64,000 nt of DNA from NCBI RefSeq assembly GCF_009650765.1, contig NZ_CP045740.1, positions 1,612,001-1,676,000 on the forward strand, read 5' to 3'. A program made the translations under genes and the position numbers. Origin of the DNA: Streptomyces sp. SUK 48. Its GTDB lineage: Bacteria; Actinomycetota; Actinomycetes; Streptomycetales; Streptomycetaceae. Shown here piece by piece: positions 8,649 to 16,774 of the stretch. Below the pieces are notes generated by a model that worked only from the letters and a program-made list of their open reading frames with translations, made no database searches and was not told where the DNA came from. The stretch's first letter is position 1. Each line of letters opens with the position of its first letter.

Positions 8649-8930
8649 TCAGTCGCGGGGCAGCAGCGGGCCGAGCGGCCCGAGGTCCAGGTTGAGGTCC
8701 TCGGGCCGCAGCCCGTAGCGGTTGCGCAGCTCCGCCATCCGGTCCTCCAGGAGCATCAGGGTGAGTCCGATCCGCTCCTCCTGCTCCTCGGACAGATCGC
8801 CGGTGTCGAAGCGCCGTACGGCCTGCCGCTCCATCAGCTGGCGCAGCAGCTCCACCACCGTGAGCACCAGTTTCACCAGATCGCGCTCGACCGTGTCGGG
8901 TTCGAGGTCGAGCCGCTTGGGGGCGGACAT
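8649..8930 (-). CDS. gvpK: Gas vesicle protein GvpK
   Basis: A 93-residue helical protein with the GvpK pattern: KRLDLEPDTVERDLVKLVLTVVELLRQLMERQAVRR, then an acidic ERIGLTLMLLEDRM helix. It is the last gene of the operon. ATG at 8930 overlaps the gvpS stop by one base (TGATG) and has AAGGAG five bases upstream; a GTG one codon earlier would give a GTGA overlap. GvpK is an accessory protein needed for vesicle assembly in several organisms; its biochemical role is unclear. Confidence 0.92.
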   Translation of the reverse strand: MSAPKRLDLEPDTVERDLVKLVLTVVELLRQLMERQAVRRFDTGDLSEEQEERIGLTLMLLEDRMAELRNRYGLRPEDLNLDLGPLGPLLPRD

Positions 8931-9154
8931 CACAGCTCCTTCGCGGGCAGCTCGTCGAGCGGCGGTTCCGGCGGTACTTCGAACGGCGAGGGCACGGCGG
9001 CGTTGACCGAGCTGATCAGCGCGTTCAGGTCGATCCGGACGAGGTCCACGTCGGCGATGCGCAGCGTGATGTCGCCCGTGATGACCACGCCGCCCGCCAG
9101 CAGCCGGTCCAGCAGGTCGACCAGCGCGATCTCCCGGCGTTCCACGACGGTCAC
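8930..9154 (-). CDS. gvpS: Gas vesicle protein GvpS (GvpA/J family)
   Basis: A 74-residue member of the GvpA family: VERREIALVDLLDRLL, then GGVVITGDITLRIADVDLVRIDLNALISSV. The core matches the amphipathic hairpin of the vesicle shell protein, with a proline-rich tail. The GTG start at 9154 overlaps the gvpL stop as GTGA, which implies translational coupling. The long open frame upstream in this phase is the shadow of gvpL. Minor GvpA paralogues are thought to act in nucleation or at the conical ends. Confidence 0.9.
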   Translation of the reverse strand: MTVVERREIALVDLLDRLLAGGVVITGDITLRIADVDLVRIDLNALISSVNAAVPSPFEVPPEPPLDELPAKEL

Positions 9155-9954
9155 CGGCTCTCCCCCGCCCGCGCGTCCTCCTCGGCGAACCCGCTGAACG
9201 AGTACGCGGCCCAGGGCCCGGTCAGTTCCACCCGCAGCCCTCCGGCCTCGTCCTTGGTGCGGTCCACCAGTTCCACGAACTCCTCGGAGCGGTCCCGGGG
9301 CACCAGGTAGGCCGCGTTCAGCACATTGCGGCCCCGGGCGCCGGACAGCGAGGCGTTCTGCGGCGGATGCAGCCGGCTGGCCTCGGCGTGCGCGCACAGC
9401 CGCCGGTGCAGGGAATCCGCGAAGCCCTCGGCGGCCTGGAGGTCCGCCTCGTGGGCCTGGGTGTCCGCGCGGCGGCGGCGCAGATAGTCCCGGCCGCTCA
9501 TCGGCTTGCCGGACCCCTCCGCCGTCGCGGCCCGCTCGCCCGGGGCGGGCTCCGGGGGCGGCTCGGTGAACACCTTGACGCCCCACTCCACCCGGCCCTC
9601 CAGCCGGTCCAGGGCGCGCAGGAAGTCCGCCTCGCGGGCCTCCATCATGCTGCGCACCCCGCTGTCGTCCCGGAAGACGGTCGCCAGGCGCAGCGGCAGC
9701 GGAGTGGTGACGGTGGTGAGCGCGTCGATCACGCCCTGGTGGGCGCGGGCGGTGGCGGCCAGCCAGTCCATGTTCTCCAGGTGGGCCTTGAGCCCCTCCT
9801 CGCAGAAGTCGGCCTCGGGGACCGTACTGACCACCGCGACCAGGCCGCGGTGGGACAGCAGGGCCGGCGGGGCACCCCCGATGCCCGTCAGCTGGGCCTG
9901 AAGGGGCGCCCCGAGAGGGCGGCAGACGGCATACACGTAGCGCAGTCCGGTCAT
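9151..9954 (-). CDS. gvpL: Gas vesicle protein GvpL (GvpL/GvpF family)
   Basis: A 267-residue GvpL/F protein. It starts MTGLRYVYAVCRPLG and has the family features PLRLATVFRDD (about 95) and the late LNAAYLVPRDRSEEF, followed by LTGPWAAYSFSGF. A less conserved Pro/Gly-rich insertion lies around 145-170. The ATG at 9954 overlaps the gvpJ stop (ATGA). GvpL/F proteins bind GvpA-type subunits during assembly. It is paralogous to gvpF 3 kb upstream in the operon. Confidence 0.92.
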   Translation of the reverse strand: MTGLRYVYAVCRPLGAPLQAQLTGIGGAPPALLSHRGLVAVVSTVPEADFCEEGLKAHLENMDWLAATARAHQGVIDALTTVTTPLPLRLATVFRDDSGVRSMMEAREADFLRALDRLEGRVEWGVKVFTEPPPEPAPGERAATAEGSGKPMSGRDYLRRRRADTQAHEADLQAAEGFADSLHRRLCAHAEASRLHPPQNASLSGARGRNVLNAAYLVPRDRSEEFVELVDRTKDEAGGLRVELTGPWAAYSFSGFAEEDARAGESR

Positions 9955-10298
9955 GGCGCCTCCTCCCGCGCGTGGCCCGACTCCAGCTCCTCCAGCCGGG
10001 CCAGCCGCTCTCTCAGCTCCGCGTTCTCCCGCGTCAGCTCGTCCCGGCGGGCCCGGGAGGACAGGGCCGGGTCGCTCTCCCACCAGTCGATCCCCATCTC
10101 CTTCGCCTTGTCCACCGAGGCGACGATCAGCCGCAGCTTGATGGTGAGCAGTTCGATGTCAAGCAGGTTGATCCGGATGTCACCGGCGATGACGACACCC
10201 TTGTCGAGGACGCGCTCAAGGATGTCACCGAGGTTGGCACCCGAGCCCTGGCCGTACGGGTCGGCGAAGCCACCCGACCTGGAGGCGGGCGTCGTCAT
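9951..10298 (-). CDS. gvpJ: Gas vesicle protein GvpJ (GvpA family)
   Basis: A 115-residue protein with a GvpA-type core (about 22-70: LGDILERVLDKGVVIAGDIR, then INLLDIELLTIKLRLIVASVDKA). The C-terminal tail is strongly charged and helical (RDELTRENAELRERLARLEELE), probably a short coiled coil. The start at 10298 overlaps the gvpZ stop by four bases. The C-terminal coiled coil separates this protein from the main shell protein and fits an accessory shell or nucleation role. Confidence 0.9.
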   Translation of the reverse strand: MTTPASRSGGFADPYGQGSGANLGDILERVLDKGVVIAGDIRINLLDIELLTIKLRLIVASVDKAKEMGIDWWESDPALSSRARRDELTRENAELRERLARLEELESGHAREEAP

Positions 10299-11455
10299 CG
10301 ACGGCTCCCGTGCTCGGCGTACTCGGGTTCCTCCTCGTCCTCGTACTCCTCTTCCTCGTCTTCGTCCTCGTACTCTTCGTCCTCGGGTTCGTCGTCCTCG
10401 TCCTCGTACTCTTCGTCCTCCCGCTCCTCGCCGCCCTCCTCCGGCTCCTCGTCCTCGTCCTCGTACTCGTCCTCGTACTCCTCCGGCTCCTCGTCGTCGT
10501 GGTCCTCGGCGTCCTCGGCCCGGTCCTCCGGCTCCTCGGACTCCTGGTCCTGCGACTCCTCGGACTCCTCCTCCGCGACCGCGTCCTCGTGGCTGCGGAC
10601 GACCTCGCCGTCGCGGATCTCGCCGCGCCAGCCGTCCTCCGCCTCCGCCTTCATGGTGATGAAGCGGGCGTAGTGCTTCAGGTCCAGCCTGACCCGGCGG
10701 CCCTGCGCACGCCAGATATTGCCGGTCTTCTCGAAGAGTCCGCTCGGGTAGTACTCGATGACCAGCAGCACCCTGGTCAGGTTGTCCCCGAGCGCGTGGA
10801 AGGTGACGACGCCCTTGGTGCTGCCCTTGGCGCCCTCGGAGGTCCACTGGATGCGCTGGTCGGGGATCTGCTCGGTGGTGCGGGCCTTCCAGCTGCGGCT
10901 GGACCAGAAGATCTTCGCCTGCCAGTCGGTCTCGGTGTCCCCCGCGCGGGAGACGCTCTTGACGCCGCGGGCGAAGGTGGAGAAGTCCTGGAACTGGGTC
11001 CACTGGTCGTAGGCGGTGCGCAGCGGCACACCCACGTCGATGAACTCCATGATCACGGTCGGCTTGTTGCCGCCGCGACCCTTGCCCTTCTTGCCGCCCC
11101 CGATGTTCTTGACCGCGTCCATGACGTTGTCCTTCACATGGGACGCCCCGAGTTCCAGAGCGGAGCGCAGAGGCCCCTTGCCCTCGGCGAGCTTACGGCC
11201 GCCGTCCAGGGCGAGCTTGGCGAAGCCGGGGCTGTTGCCCTCCGCGATGTCGTTCAGCTTGCCGGTGGTCTCGCCGAGCTTGCGGCCGAGGCCGGTGAGC
11301 AGCCGCTGGGCCTGTGCGGACAGGTATTCCTGCGCCTCTTCCTTGAGCCGGTCGACCGCCTCGCTGTTGGCGAGTCCGTCGAGCGGACCGGCGCCATCGG
11401 CGGCGCCCTTGGCCTTCCCCGCGGCCGAGGCCGCGGATCCCAGGGACTCGGTCAT
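10295..11455 (-). CDS. gvpZ: Streptomyces gas-vesicle-locus protein GvpZ: SRPBCC domain with acidic tail
   Basis: A 386-residue protein in three parts. Residues 1-120 are Ala/Gly/Lys-rich with short helices. Residues about 135-285 form an SRPBCC/START-like domain (VIMEFIDVGVPLRTAYDQWTQF, ending with VRLDLKHYARFITMK). Residues about 300-386 are an extremely acidic Glu/Asp/Tyr tail built from EDE-EYEDE repeats. SRPBCC domains bind hydrophobic ligands or act as chaperone-like folds; the role here is unknown. The start overlaps the gvpY stop (ATGA). The symbol follows the S. coelicolor order gvpOAFGYZJLSK, recalled rather than checked. Confidence 0.8.
   Translation of the reverse strand: MTESLGSAASAAGKAKGAADGAGPLDGLANSEAVDRLKEEAQEYLSAQAQRLLTGLGRKLGETTGKLNDIAEGNSPGFAKLALDGGRKLAEGKGPLRSALELGASHVKDNVMDAVKNIGGGKKGKGRGGNKPTVIMEFIDVGVPLRTAYDQWTQFQDFSTFARGVKSVSRAGDTETDWQAKIFWSSRSWKARTTEQIPDQRIQWTSEGAKGSTKGVVTFHALGDNLTRVLLVIEYYPSGLFEKTGNIWRAQGRRVRLDLKHYARFITMKAEAEDGWRGEIRDGEVVRSHEDAVAEEESEESQDQESEEPEDRAEDAEDHDDEEPEEYEDEYEDEDEEPEEGGEEREDEEYEDEDDEPEDEEYEDEDEEEEYEDEEEPEYAEHGSRR
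10310..10570. repeat. Low-complexity CTC/GTC repeat tract encoding the acidic tail
   Basis: About 260 bases built almost only of TCCTCG, TCGTCC and TACTC units on the plus strand; on the coding strand these read as Glu, Asp and Tyr codons. Several units of about 18-30 bases recur imperfectly. Such a tract is prone to slippage, so tail length probably varies between strains and this stretch is easily misassembled. Confidence 0.7.
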
Positions 11456-12108
11456 CGTTCCTCACCGCCCTTCGCGGAACCGCCGCGGCGGGAGCCGGTC
11501 GTCTTCTTCGCGGCCGTCTGGCGCTGCGCGCCGGTCTTCTTGGCCGCCGTCTTCTTCGCGGGGCCCTTCTTCTCCGTGGTGCCGGTGCCGGTCCGCCGCG
11601 CCGCGGTCTTCTTGGCGGCGGGCTTGCGGGCACGGGACTTCCCGGTGCTCTCCTCGTCGTCCGCCTCGTCGCCCGCCTTGTCGTCGCGGCCGGCCGCGCG
11701 GCCCTCGCCCTTGTCCTGCTTGTCCTCGCGGCCGGTGTCGCGCTCGTCCTCGCGCTCCTCCTCGGCCTCGTCGCCGGCCTCGTCCGCGGGCGCTTCCGAG
11801 GCTTCCCCGCGCACCTGGGCCGTACGGTCGTGGAGGCGGTCGGCGAGGGAGCTGATCTGCCGCTCGATCATGGCTCCGGAGGCCGCCTTGCCGACGCCCC
11901 GCAGATCGGTGCTCAACTGACCGCCGATCTCCTTGAACTGCGGGTTGTCGAGCAGCTGCTTGCGTGCGAGGTCGACGAGCGCGCCCGGGCCGAGGTTGAG
12001 CTTCTTGCCCGCCACGAGCGAACCGACCGCGATGGCCATCTTCAGTTTCCTGGTGCGTCCCAGGAAGTATCCGGCCCCTATCGCGAGGCCCAGTGCCGTT
12101 CGGTTCAT
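11452..12108 (-). CDS. gvpY: Gas-vesicle-locus protein GvpY with histone-like tail
   Basis: A 218-residue protein. Residues 1-35 are hydrophobic with small residues (MNRTALGLAIGAGYFLGRTRK), like a membrane- or shell-associated helix. A helical section follows to about 100. Then comes an acidic stretch (EAEEEREDERD), and a lysine/alanine tail with repeats of AAKKTA and RKPAAKK, like histone H1 or HupS tails. The start overlaps the gvpG stop (ATGA). Function unknown. The basic tail may bind nucleic acid or the acidic tail of the neighbouring GvpZ. Symbol by position in the operon. Confidence 0.75.
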   Translation of the reverse strand: MNRTALGLAIGAGYFLGRTRKLKMAIAVGSLVAGKKLNLGPGALVDLARKQLLDNPQFKEIGGQLSTDLRGVGKAASGAMIERQISSLADRLHDRTAQVRGEASEAPADEAGDEAEEEREDERDTGREDKQDKGEGRAAGRDDKAGDEADDEESTGKSRARKPAAKKTAARRTGTGTTEKKGPAKKTAAKKTGAQRQTAAKKTTGSRRGGSAKGGEER

Positions 12109-12368
12109 CGTCCCGTTCCGTTGCCTGTGGTGTTGCCGGGACCCTGGGGGGCCTCCAGCCGGTCGAGCAGTTCGTCCTCGCGCTGGTCGAACTCCTCCTC
12201 GGTGATCTCGCCCGCCGTCAACTGCTCTTCGAGGCGGGCGAGTTCGGCCCGGACGGTGGCGGGGTCGTAGTAGATCCGTTCCGCCTCACGGAGCACCTGG
12301 TTGATCGCCCATCCGCCGCCGCGCACGGGCGCGAAGGGCAGCAGCAGTACTTCTTTGATCAGTCCCAT
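12105..12368 (-). CDS. gvpG: Gas vesicle protein GvpG
   Basis: An 87-residue protein with the GvpG pattern: hydrophobic start MGLIKEVLLLPFAPVRG, then a helical region ending LTAGEITEEEFDQREDELLDRL, typical of the family. It has a good ribosome site (AAGGAGGAC) and lies 49 bases after gvpF; this is one of only two junctions in the operon without overlap. GvpG is an essential accessory assembly protein in halophiles and Bacillus. Confidence 0.9.
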   Translation of the reverse strand: MGLIKEVLLLPFAPVRGGGWAINQVLREAERIYYDPATVRAELARLEEQLTAGEITEEEFDQREDELLDRLEAPQGPGNTTGNGTGR

Positions 12369-12417
12369 GGGGTCCTCCTTCCGCTCGCCGTCCGGGCCGT
12401 TCGGGTCGTCCGCCGCG

Positions 12418-13182
12418 TCAGGAAGCCGCAGCGGCGGAGTCCGTGTCCGCCGGCTGGGCGGGGCCCGGTTCGACGAAGCTGTACGGCGGCAGCGGGCCGT
12501 TGACGCGCAGTTCCAGGTGGGGCTGGTCGGCCCGGATCTGCTCGATGACGGCCAGGAACTCCTCCGCGGTGTCCCGGGCGACCAGGAACGAGTGGTTGAG
12601 CAGCCAGCCGGTGGACTCGGGGCCGGCGCTGACCGCGGCGGCCGTCGGCTCCAGCAGACCGCGCACCTCGGCGGCGTCCTCGGTCTCCCGCGCCTTGACG
12701 GCGGCGGCGACCATCTCGCCGAGGCGGATCTTGTCGTCGTAACTGCCACCGCCCGACTTGCGGTTCGCGTCGGCGAGGGCGCGCAGGTCCGGCTGCTCGG
12801 CCATCACCAGGTGGAGGACGGCGTCCTCGACGTGGTTGGCCTTGACGTTGTACTCGACCTTGCCGTCCAGGGCCGCGAGCCGCTCCCGGTAGTGGTCGGC
12901 ACGCTCGCCGAGGACCTGTGTGACGGTGTCGTCGTCGGGGGCGACGTTGCCGAACCGCATGGGCAGCACGCAGCCGCCGGCGCCCGCCTCGGCGAGCACG
13001 TTCTGGTGCGCGAGCAGGTCCCTGCGCTTGGGACGCAGGCTCTCCGGAGCGTCGCTGACCAGCGCGGTCAGCTCACCCTCGGTGAGGAGCCGCACGGGCA
13101 GGGGCGGCTGGCCGACTCCGGTCATCCCCTCGGGGAGGTCCGGGTGGGAACGGGCGGTGATCCCGTAGACGTACGTGCTCAC
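12418..13182 (-). CDS. gvpF: Gas vesicle protein GvpF
   Basis: A 254-residue GvpL/GvpF family protein. It starts [12 protein letters not shown] and contains the conserved [13 protein letters not shown] (about 73) and [21 protein letters not shown] (about 190), followed by [13 protein letters not shown]. It is the first of two L/F paralogues in the operon. The ATG at 13182 overlaps the gvpA stop by four bases (ATGA), tying its translation to that of the main shell protein. GvpF is thought to deliver or cap GvpA during vesicle growth. Confidence 0.93.
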   Translation of the reverse strand: MSTYVYGITARSHPDLPEGMTGVGQPPLPVRLLTEGELTALVSDAPESLRPKRRDLLAHQNVLAEAGAGGCVLPMRFGNVAPDDDTVTQVLGERADHYRERLAALDGKVEYNVKANHVEDAVLHLVMAEQPDLRALADANRKSGGGSYDDKIRLGEMVAAAVKARETEDAAEVRGLLEPTAAAVSAGPESTGWLLNHSFLVARDTAEEFLAVIEQIRADQPHLELRVNGPLPPYSFVEPGPAQPADTDSAAAAS

Positions 13183-13601
13183 TCCTGCTCCTCCTTGCGG
13201 CGACGGCTCGTGGTCTTACGAGCACGGGGGCGTTCCTCGTCGCCCTCGTCGCGTGCCTGCTTGAACGCGTCGGATATGGTCTCGGCCGCGCCGGACAGAG
13301 CGCCCTTGGACTTGCCGCGCGCGCCGGACTCGGTCACCTCGCCGACTATCTCGGGCAGCCCGGGGCTCTTGTTGGGACCGGATTCCAGATCGAGGCGGTT
13401 GCACGCCTCGGCGAAGCGGAGATAGGTGTCCACGCTCGCCACGACGACGCGAACGTCGATCTTCAGGATCTCGATACCCACCAGGGAGACGCGCACGAAC
13501 GCGTCGATCACCAGGCCACGGTCAAGCACCAGCTCAAGTACGTCGTAGAGGCCACTGCTGCCTCCACCGCCGCCGCTCTGCTGTGCCGGGACAACGGTCA
13601 T
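13179..13601 (-). CDS. gvpA: Gas vesicle structural protein GvpA, extended form
   Basis: A 140-residue GvpA-type shell protein. The core (about 17-75) reads [22 protein letters not shown], then [22 protein letters not shown], the known beta-hairpin with flanking helices. Classical GvpA is about 70-75 residues; here a 65-residue hydrophilic tail ends in basic Arg/Lys. This longer form is what I associate with Streptomyces, where true vesicles are not normally seen. Its Gly-rich N-terminus follows a strong AAGGAGGA site. Gene gvpO is 54 bases upstream. Confidence 0.92.
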   Translation of the reverse strand: MTVVPAQQSGGGGGSSGLYDVLELVLDRGLVIDAFVRVSLVGIEILKIDVRVVVASVDTYLRFAEACNRLDLESGPNKSPGLPEIVGEVTESGARGKSKGALSGAAETISDAFKQARDEGDEERPRARKTTSRRRKEEQE

Positions 13602-13655
13602 ACCGGCCGTTCCTCCTTCGGTTCGTTGCTGAATGGTCGATTTCGCCCGGCGCGG

Positions 13656-14117
13656 TCAGCGTTCGGCTCTGCCGCGCTCGTAGCGACGCACCCGCCGGTA
13701 GCCGGTGAGCTGCCCCTGGCGGTCGAGTTCGACCAGGTAGCTGCCCATGAGGCTCATGGTGTCCGGCACCCTGGAAAGTTCCAGTACCTCGACCTCGAGG
13801 GACCAGCCGTCCTCGGTCTGCTCGAAGGAGGAGACCGATTCGGCTTCGAGCCCGGTCAGCTCGGCGAGCTGGCCGCGCGCCTGCCGCAGTACCTCCATGA
13901 GGGGCGGCCGGCGCCCTTCGGGCTCGTGCGTGGACTCCTCGCCGTCGGAGGACGGCCGGGGGGCCCTGCGGGCGGAGGCCCTGCGGGTCTTCCGGGGCTT
14001 CGCCTCGGGTTCCGACTCCTGTTCGATTTCCTCCGGTGTCTCCTGCTCGTCTTCCCGCTCGGATTCCCGGGATTCCCGTGAATTCTGTGTACGCGTTGTG
14101 CGATGTGTGTTCGACAT
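13656..14117 (-). CDS. gvpO: Gas vesicle protein GvpO
   Basis: A 153-residue protein, first gene of the locus. Residues 1-75 are very charged and disordered (RESRESEREDEQETPEEIEQE). The C-terminal GvpO domain (about 78-150) includes LRQARGQLAELTGLEAESVS, WSLEVEVLELSRVPD and GYRRVRRYERG. The ATG at 14117 follows AAGAGG; a longer in-frame start is less likely. The operon promoter should lie just upstream (14118-14250), but I found no confident match to a sigma consensus. Confidence 0.9.
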   Translation of the reverse strand: MSNTHRTTRTQNSRESRESEREDEQETPEEIEQESEPEAKPRKTRRASARRAPRPSSDGEESTHEPEGRRPPLMEVLRQARGQLAELTGLEAESVSSFEQTEDGWSLEVEVLELSRVPDTMSLMGSYLVELDRQGQLTGYRRVRRYERGRAER

Positions 14118-14650
14118 GGCCACCTCTTGGTGCGGGTGGCCCCTCATTCCGTGGCCAAACCTTCCGGGCCGGGTTCAGTCGCGCAGGTCCGCGAGGCGCG
14201 GCCGCGCGGGGCCCGGACAGAGGCCCCGGCAGGACGGCTCCGCCCATGGATCGCCGCGGGTCTGTGGGGCGTCGGCGGTGGTCCGGCGGCGGCCACGGAG
14301 GGCAGGAGCCGTCCGGCCTCGACCGGGCGGGAGGCACGGCGACGGGGGCCGCAATCGGCCGCGCGAACGGCGGCGGCCGGCGGTGCTCAGCCGGTCCGGG
14401 TGCCGTGCGGCGGCGAGTTGGGTGGTGTCGCGGCGAACCGCCGTGCCGCGTCGGCTTCCTGGCGTCCGCCGAGCGGCACGCCGAAGTGCCGCCCGCGCGA
14501 GCCGGCGGTCATCGGGGCGGCGGGCAGGGGGAGTTCGCCCGGCAGCGCGCGGCACGGCCGCGGTCTCGTGGACGGGGGCGCGGAGGCGGGCAGGGGGCGA
14601 CGGAGTGACAGGAGTCGGCGAGAGCGCCCTCGGTGTGCTCCGGGCACACC
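14118..14650. other. Gene-free leader region upstream of gvpO
   Basis: About 530 bases with no credible gene on either strand; open frames here are shadows of high-GC sequence. It must hold the gvp promoter. I see no clear palindromic operator. It is bounded on the right by two hairpins that close the transketolase transcript. Confidence 0.55.
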
Positions 14651-14687
14651 CCGGCGGCCGGGGAAGAGGATCTTCCCCGGCCGCCGG
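14651..14687 (-). terminator. Perfect 17-bp hairpin downstream of transketolase
   Basis: Arms 14651-14667 and 14671-14687 are exact complements with a three-base GGA loop. It lies 50 bases after the transketolase stop on the minus strand, as the second of two tandem hairpins that would prevent read-through into gvpO. Confidence 0.8.
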
Positions 14688-14700
14688 ACAGGCACGGTGC

Positions 14701-14728
14701 GCCGGCCGGCCCGTATCGGCCGGCCGGC
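14701..14728 (-). terminator. First hairpin after transketolase stop
   Basis: An 11-bp GC-only inverted repeat around a six-base loop, 8 bases beyond the stop. With the next hairpin it forms a tandem terminator. Confidence 0.7.
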
Positions 14729-14736
14729 GTCCTCGC

Positions 14737-16584
14737 TCACCGCACCACTGCCTCCTCCACCAGCAGCTTCGCCGCGGCCACGATGCCGAGGGCGTCGATG
14801 CCCGCGGCGTGCAGCTGCTCGTCGGGGGCGGCCGAACCGGGCATCGTACGGACCCCGAGCCGGACCAGGCGGGGCACGGGGCGGCCGTCGGCGAAGGTCT
14901 CCGCGACCGCGTCCCCGATACCGCCCTCGGGGTGGTGGTCCTCGACGGTGAGCAGGCAGCCGGTCTCCTCGGCGGCCCGGCGCAGCGTCTCGGCGTCGGC
15001 GGGCTTGACCGAGTACAGGTCGATCACCCGGACCGCGATGCCGTCCTCGGCGAGCCGGTCGGCGGCCGCCAGCGCCTCGGGCACGGTGACCCCGGCGGCG
15101 ACGACGGTCAGCCGGTCCTCCTCCGAGGAACGCAGCGTCTTGCTGCCGCCGACCGGGAACTCCTCGTCGGCGTCGTAGAGCACCGGGGTCTTGCCCCGGG
15201 AGGTGCGCAGGTAGCGGATGCCCTCCAGCCCGGCCATGGCGCCGACCAGCCGGGCGGTCTGGTTGGCGTCGCAGGGGTAGAGCACCGTGGAGCCGTGGAT
15301 GGCGCGGAACATGGCGAGGTCCTCCAGGCCCATCTGCGAGGGCCCGTCCTGCCCGATGGCCACCCCGGCGTGCGAGCCGACGAGGTTGATCCCGGAGCCG
15401 CTGACCGCCGCCATGCGCACGAAGTCGTGAGCGCGGGTGAGGAACGCGGCGAAGGTCGCGGCGTACGGCACCCAGCCGCGCACCGCCATGCCCACGGCGG
15501 TGGCGACCAGTTGCTGCTCGGCGATGTAGCACTCGAAGAAACGGTCGGGGTGTGCCTTGGCGAACTCCTCGGTGCGGGTGGAGTCGCCGACCTCGCCGTC
15601 CAGGGCGACGACGTCGCCGCGCGCGTCGCCGAGGGCCGAGAGGGCGGCGCCGAAGGCGTCCCGGGTGGCGGCCTCGTCGCCCTTGTCGTAGCGCGGGAGC
15701 CGGATCACCTCGGTGGTGCGGTCGCGCAGCGCGGCGGCGGCCGGCGGTTCGCCCACCCGGATGTGCAGCTCACGGGGGCCGCCCAGCTCGGCGATGGCCT
15801 CGTCGGCGTCGGGCAGCGGCTTGCCGTGCTGGCCCTCCCGGTCCTCCACGGCGGCCACGCCCTTGCCCTTGAGGGTGCGGGCGAGGATCACGACGGGCTG
15901 CCCGGTGGTGGACAGCGCCTCCCCGTACGCCCGGTCGATCGCGTCCACGTCATGGCCGTCGATCTCGATGGTGTGCCAGCCGAACGCCTGGAAGCGGCGG
16001 GCGTAGGCGTCCAGGTCGTGGCCGTGCCGGGTGGGGCCGCGCTGCCCGAGCCGGTTGACGTCCACGATCACCTTCAGGTTGTCCAGGTTCTCGTACCCGG
16101 CGTGCTCGGCGGCCTCCCACACCGAGCCCTCGGCCAGCTCGCTGTCCCCGCACAGCACCCACACCCGGTAACCGGTGCGGTCCAGGCGCAGCCCGGCGAG
16201 GGCGATGCCGACCCCTACGGGCAGTCCCTGGCCGAGGGAGCCGGTGGCCGTCTCCACCCAGGGCAGCCTGCGGGGCGTCGGATGGCCTTCGAGGCGGCTG
16301 CCGAGCTTGCGGAAGGTGACCAGTTCCCCGTCCTCGATGGCGCCGGCCGCCTTGTACGCGGAGTACAGCAGCGGCGAGGCATGGCCCTTGGACAGCACGA
16401 AGCGGTCGTTGGCGGGATGCTCGGGGCGCTCGAAGTCGTAACGCAGATGGTTGGCGAGGAGTACGGCCATCAGGTCGGCGGCGGACATCGAGGACGTGGG
16501 ATGCCCGGACCCCGCCGCGTCGGCGGCCCGTACGCTGTCGACGCGCAGCTGCTGTCCGAGTTCGGCGAGTTCGGCGGTGTCCAT
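14737..16584 (-). CDS. tkt: Transketolase
   Basis: A 615-residue single-chain transketolase, somewhat shorter than the usual 660-700. The N-terminal ThDP part has GSGHPTSSMSAADLMAVL, FVLSKGHASPLLY, and the cofactor motif GDSELAEGSVWEAAEHA (near 145). The middle domain has the catalytic glutamate in YIAEQQLVATAVGMA (near 353), followed by the GVAIGQDGPSQMGLEDLA loop. The C-terminal domain follows (EALAAADRLAEDGIAVRVIDLYS). It should transfer two-carbon ketol units in the pentose phosphate pathway. The short length and loops resemble the actinobacterial second transketolase rather than the housekeeping one. The start follows CAAGGAGAGCC; upstream in-frame extension rejected. Confidence 0.88.
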   Translation of the reverse strand: MDTAELAELGQQLRVDSVRAADAAGSGHPTSSMSAADLMAVLLANHLRYDFERPEHPANDRFVLSKGHASPLLYSAYKAAGAIEDGELVTFRKLGSRLEGHPTPRRLPWVETATGSLGQGLPVGVGIALAGLRLDRTGYRVWVLCGDSELAEGSVWEAAEHAGYENLDNLKVIVDVNRLGQRGPTRHGHDLDAYARRFQAFGWHTIEIDGHDVDAIDRAYGEALSTTGQPVVILARTLKGKGVAAVEDREGQHGKPLPDADEAIAELGGPRELHIRVGEPPAAAALRDRTTEVIRLPRYDKGDEAATRDAFGAALSALGDARGDVVALDGEVGDSTRTEEFAKAHPDRFFECYIAEQQLVATAVGMAVRGWVPYAATFAAFLTRAHDFVRMAAVSGSGINLVGSHAGVAIGQDGPSQMGLEDLAMFRAIHGSTVLYPCDANQTARLVGAMAGLEGIRYLRTSRGKTPVLYDADEEFPVGGSKTLRSSEEDRLTVVAAGVTVPEALAAADRLAEDGIAVRVIDLYSVKPADAETLRRAAEETGCLLTVEDHHPEGGIGDAVAETFADGRPVPRLVRLGVRTMPGSAAPDEQLHAAGIDALGIVAAAKLLVEEAVVR

Positions 16585-16749
16585 GGCTCTCCTTGCGCGA
16601 GATCGTGGTCGTCGGTCGGTACGCGTCCGTACGGGCCACCCGGGATCACCGGAGCGCGAAGACGGCCGACGGGACCGGCGCCGGTGCCCGGCACGCGCGG
16701 GCGACCCGCGACGATGCCCCGGGCGGTGGGCTCGTGCGAGGTTTTCCGC

Positions 16750-16774
16750 GTATCCGGGGCCGGACCAACCAAAC
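16750..16774 (-). promoter_or_regulatory. Candidate SigB-type promoter for transketolase
   Basis: On the minus strand, GTTT (16774-16771) is followed after 15 bases by GGATAC (16755-16750). This matches the Streptomyces general-stress sigma consensus GNNT-N14-16-GGGTAC/T except for one base. The start site would lie about 160 bases upstream of the ATG. Single-site prediction only. Confidence 0.35.
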
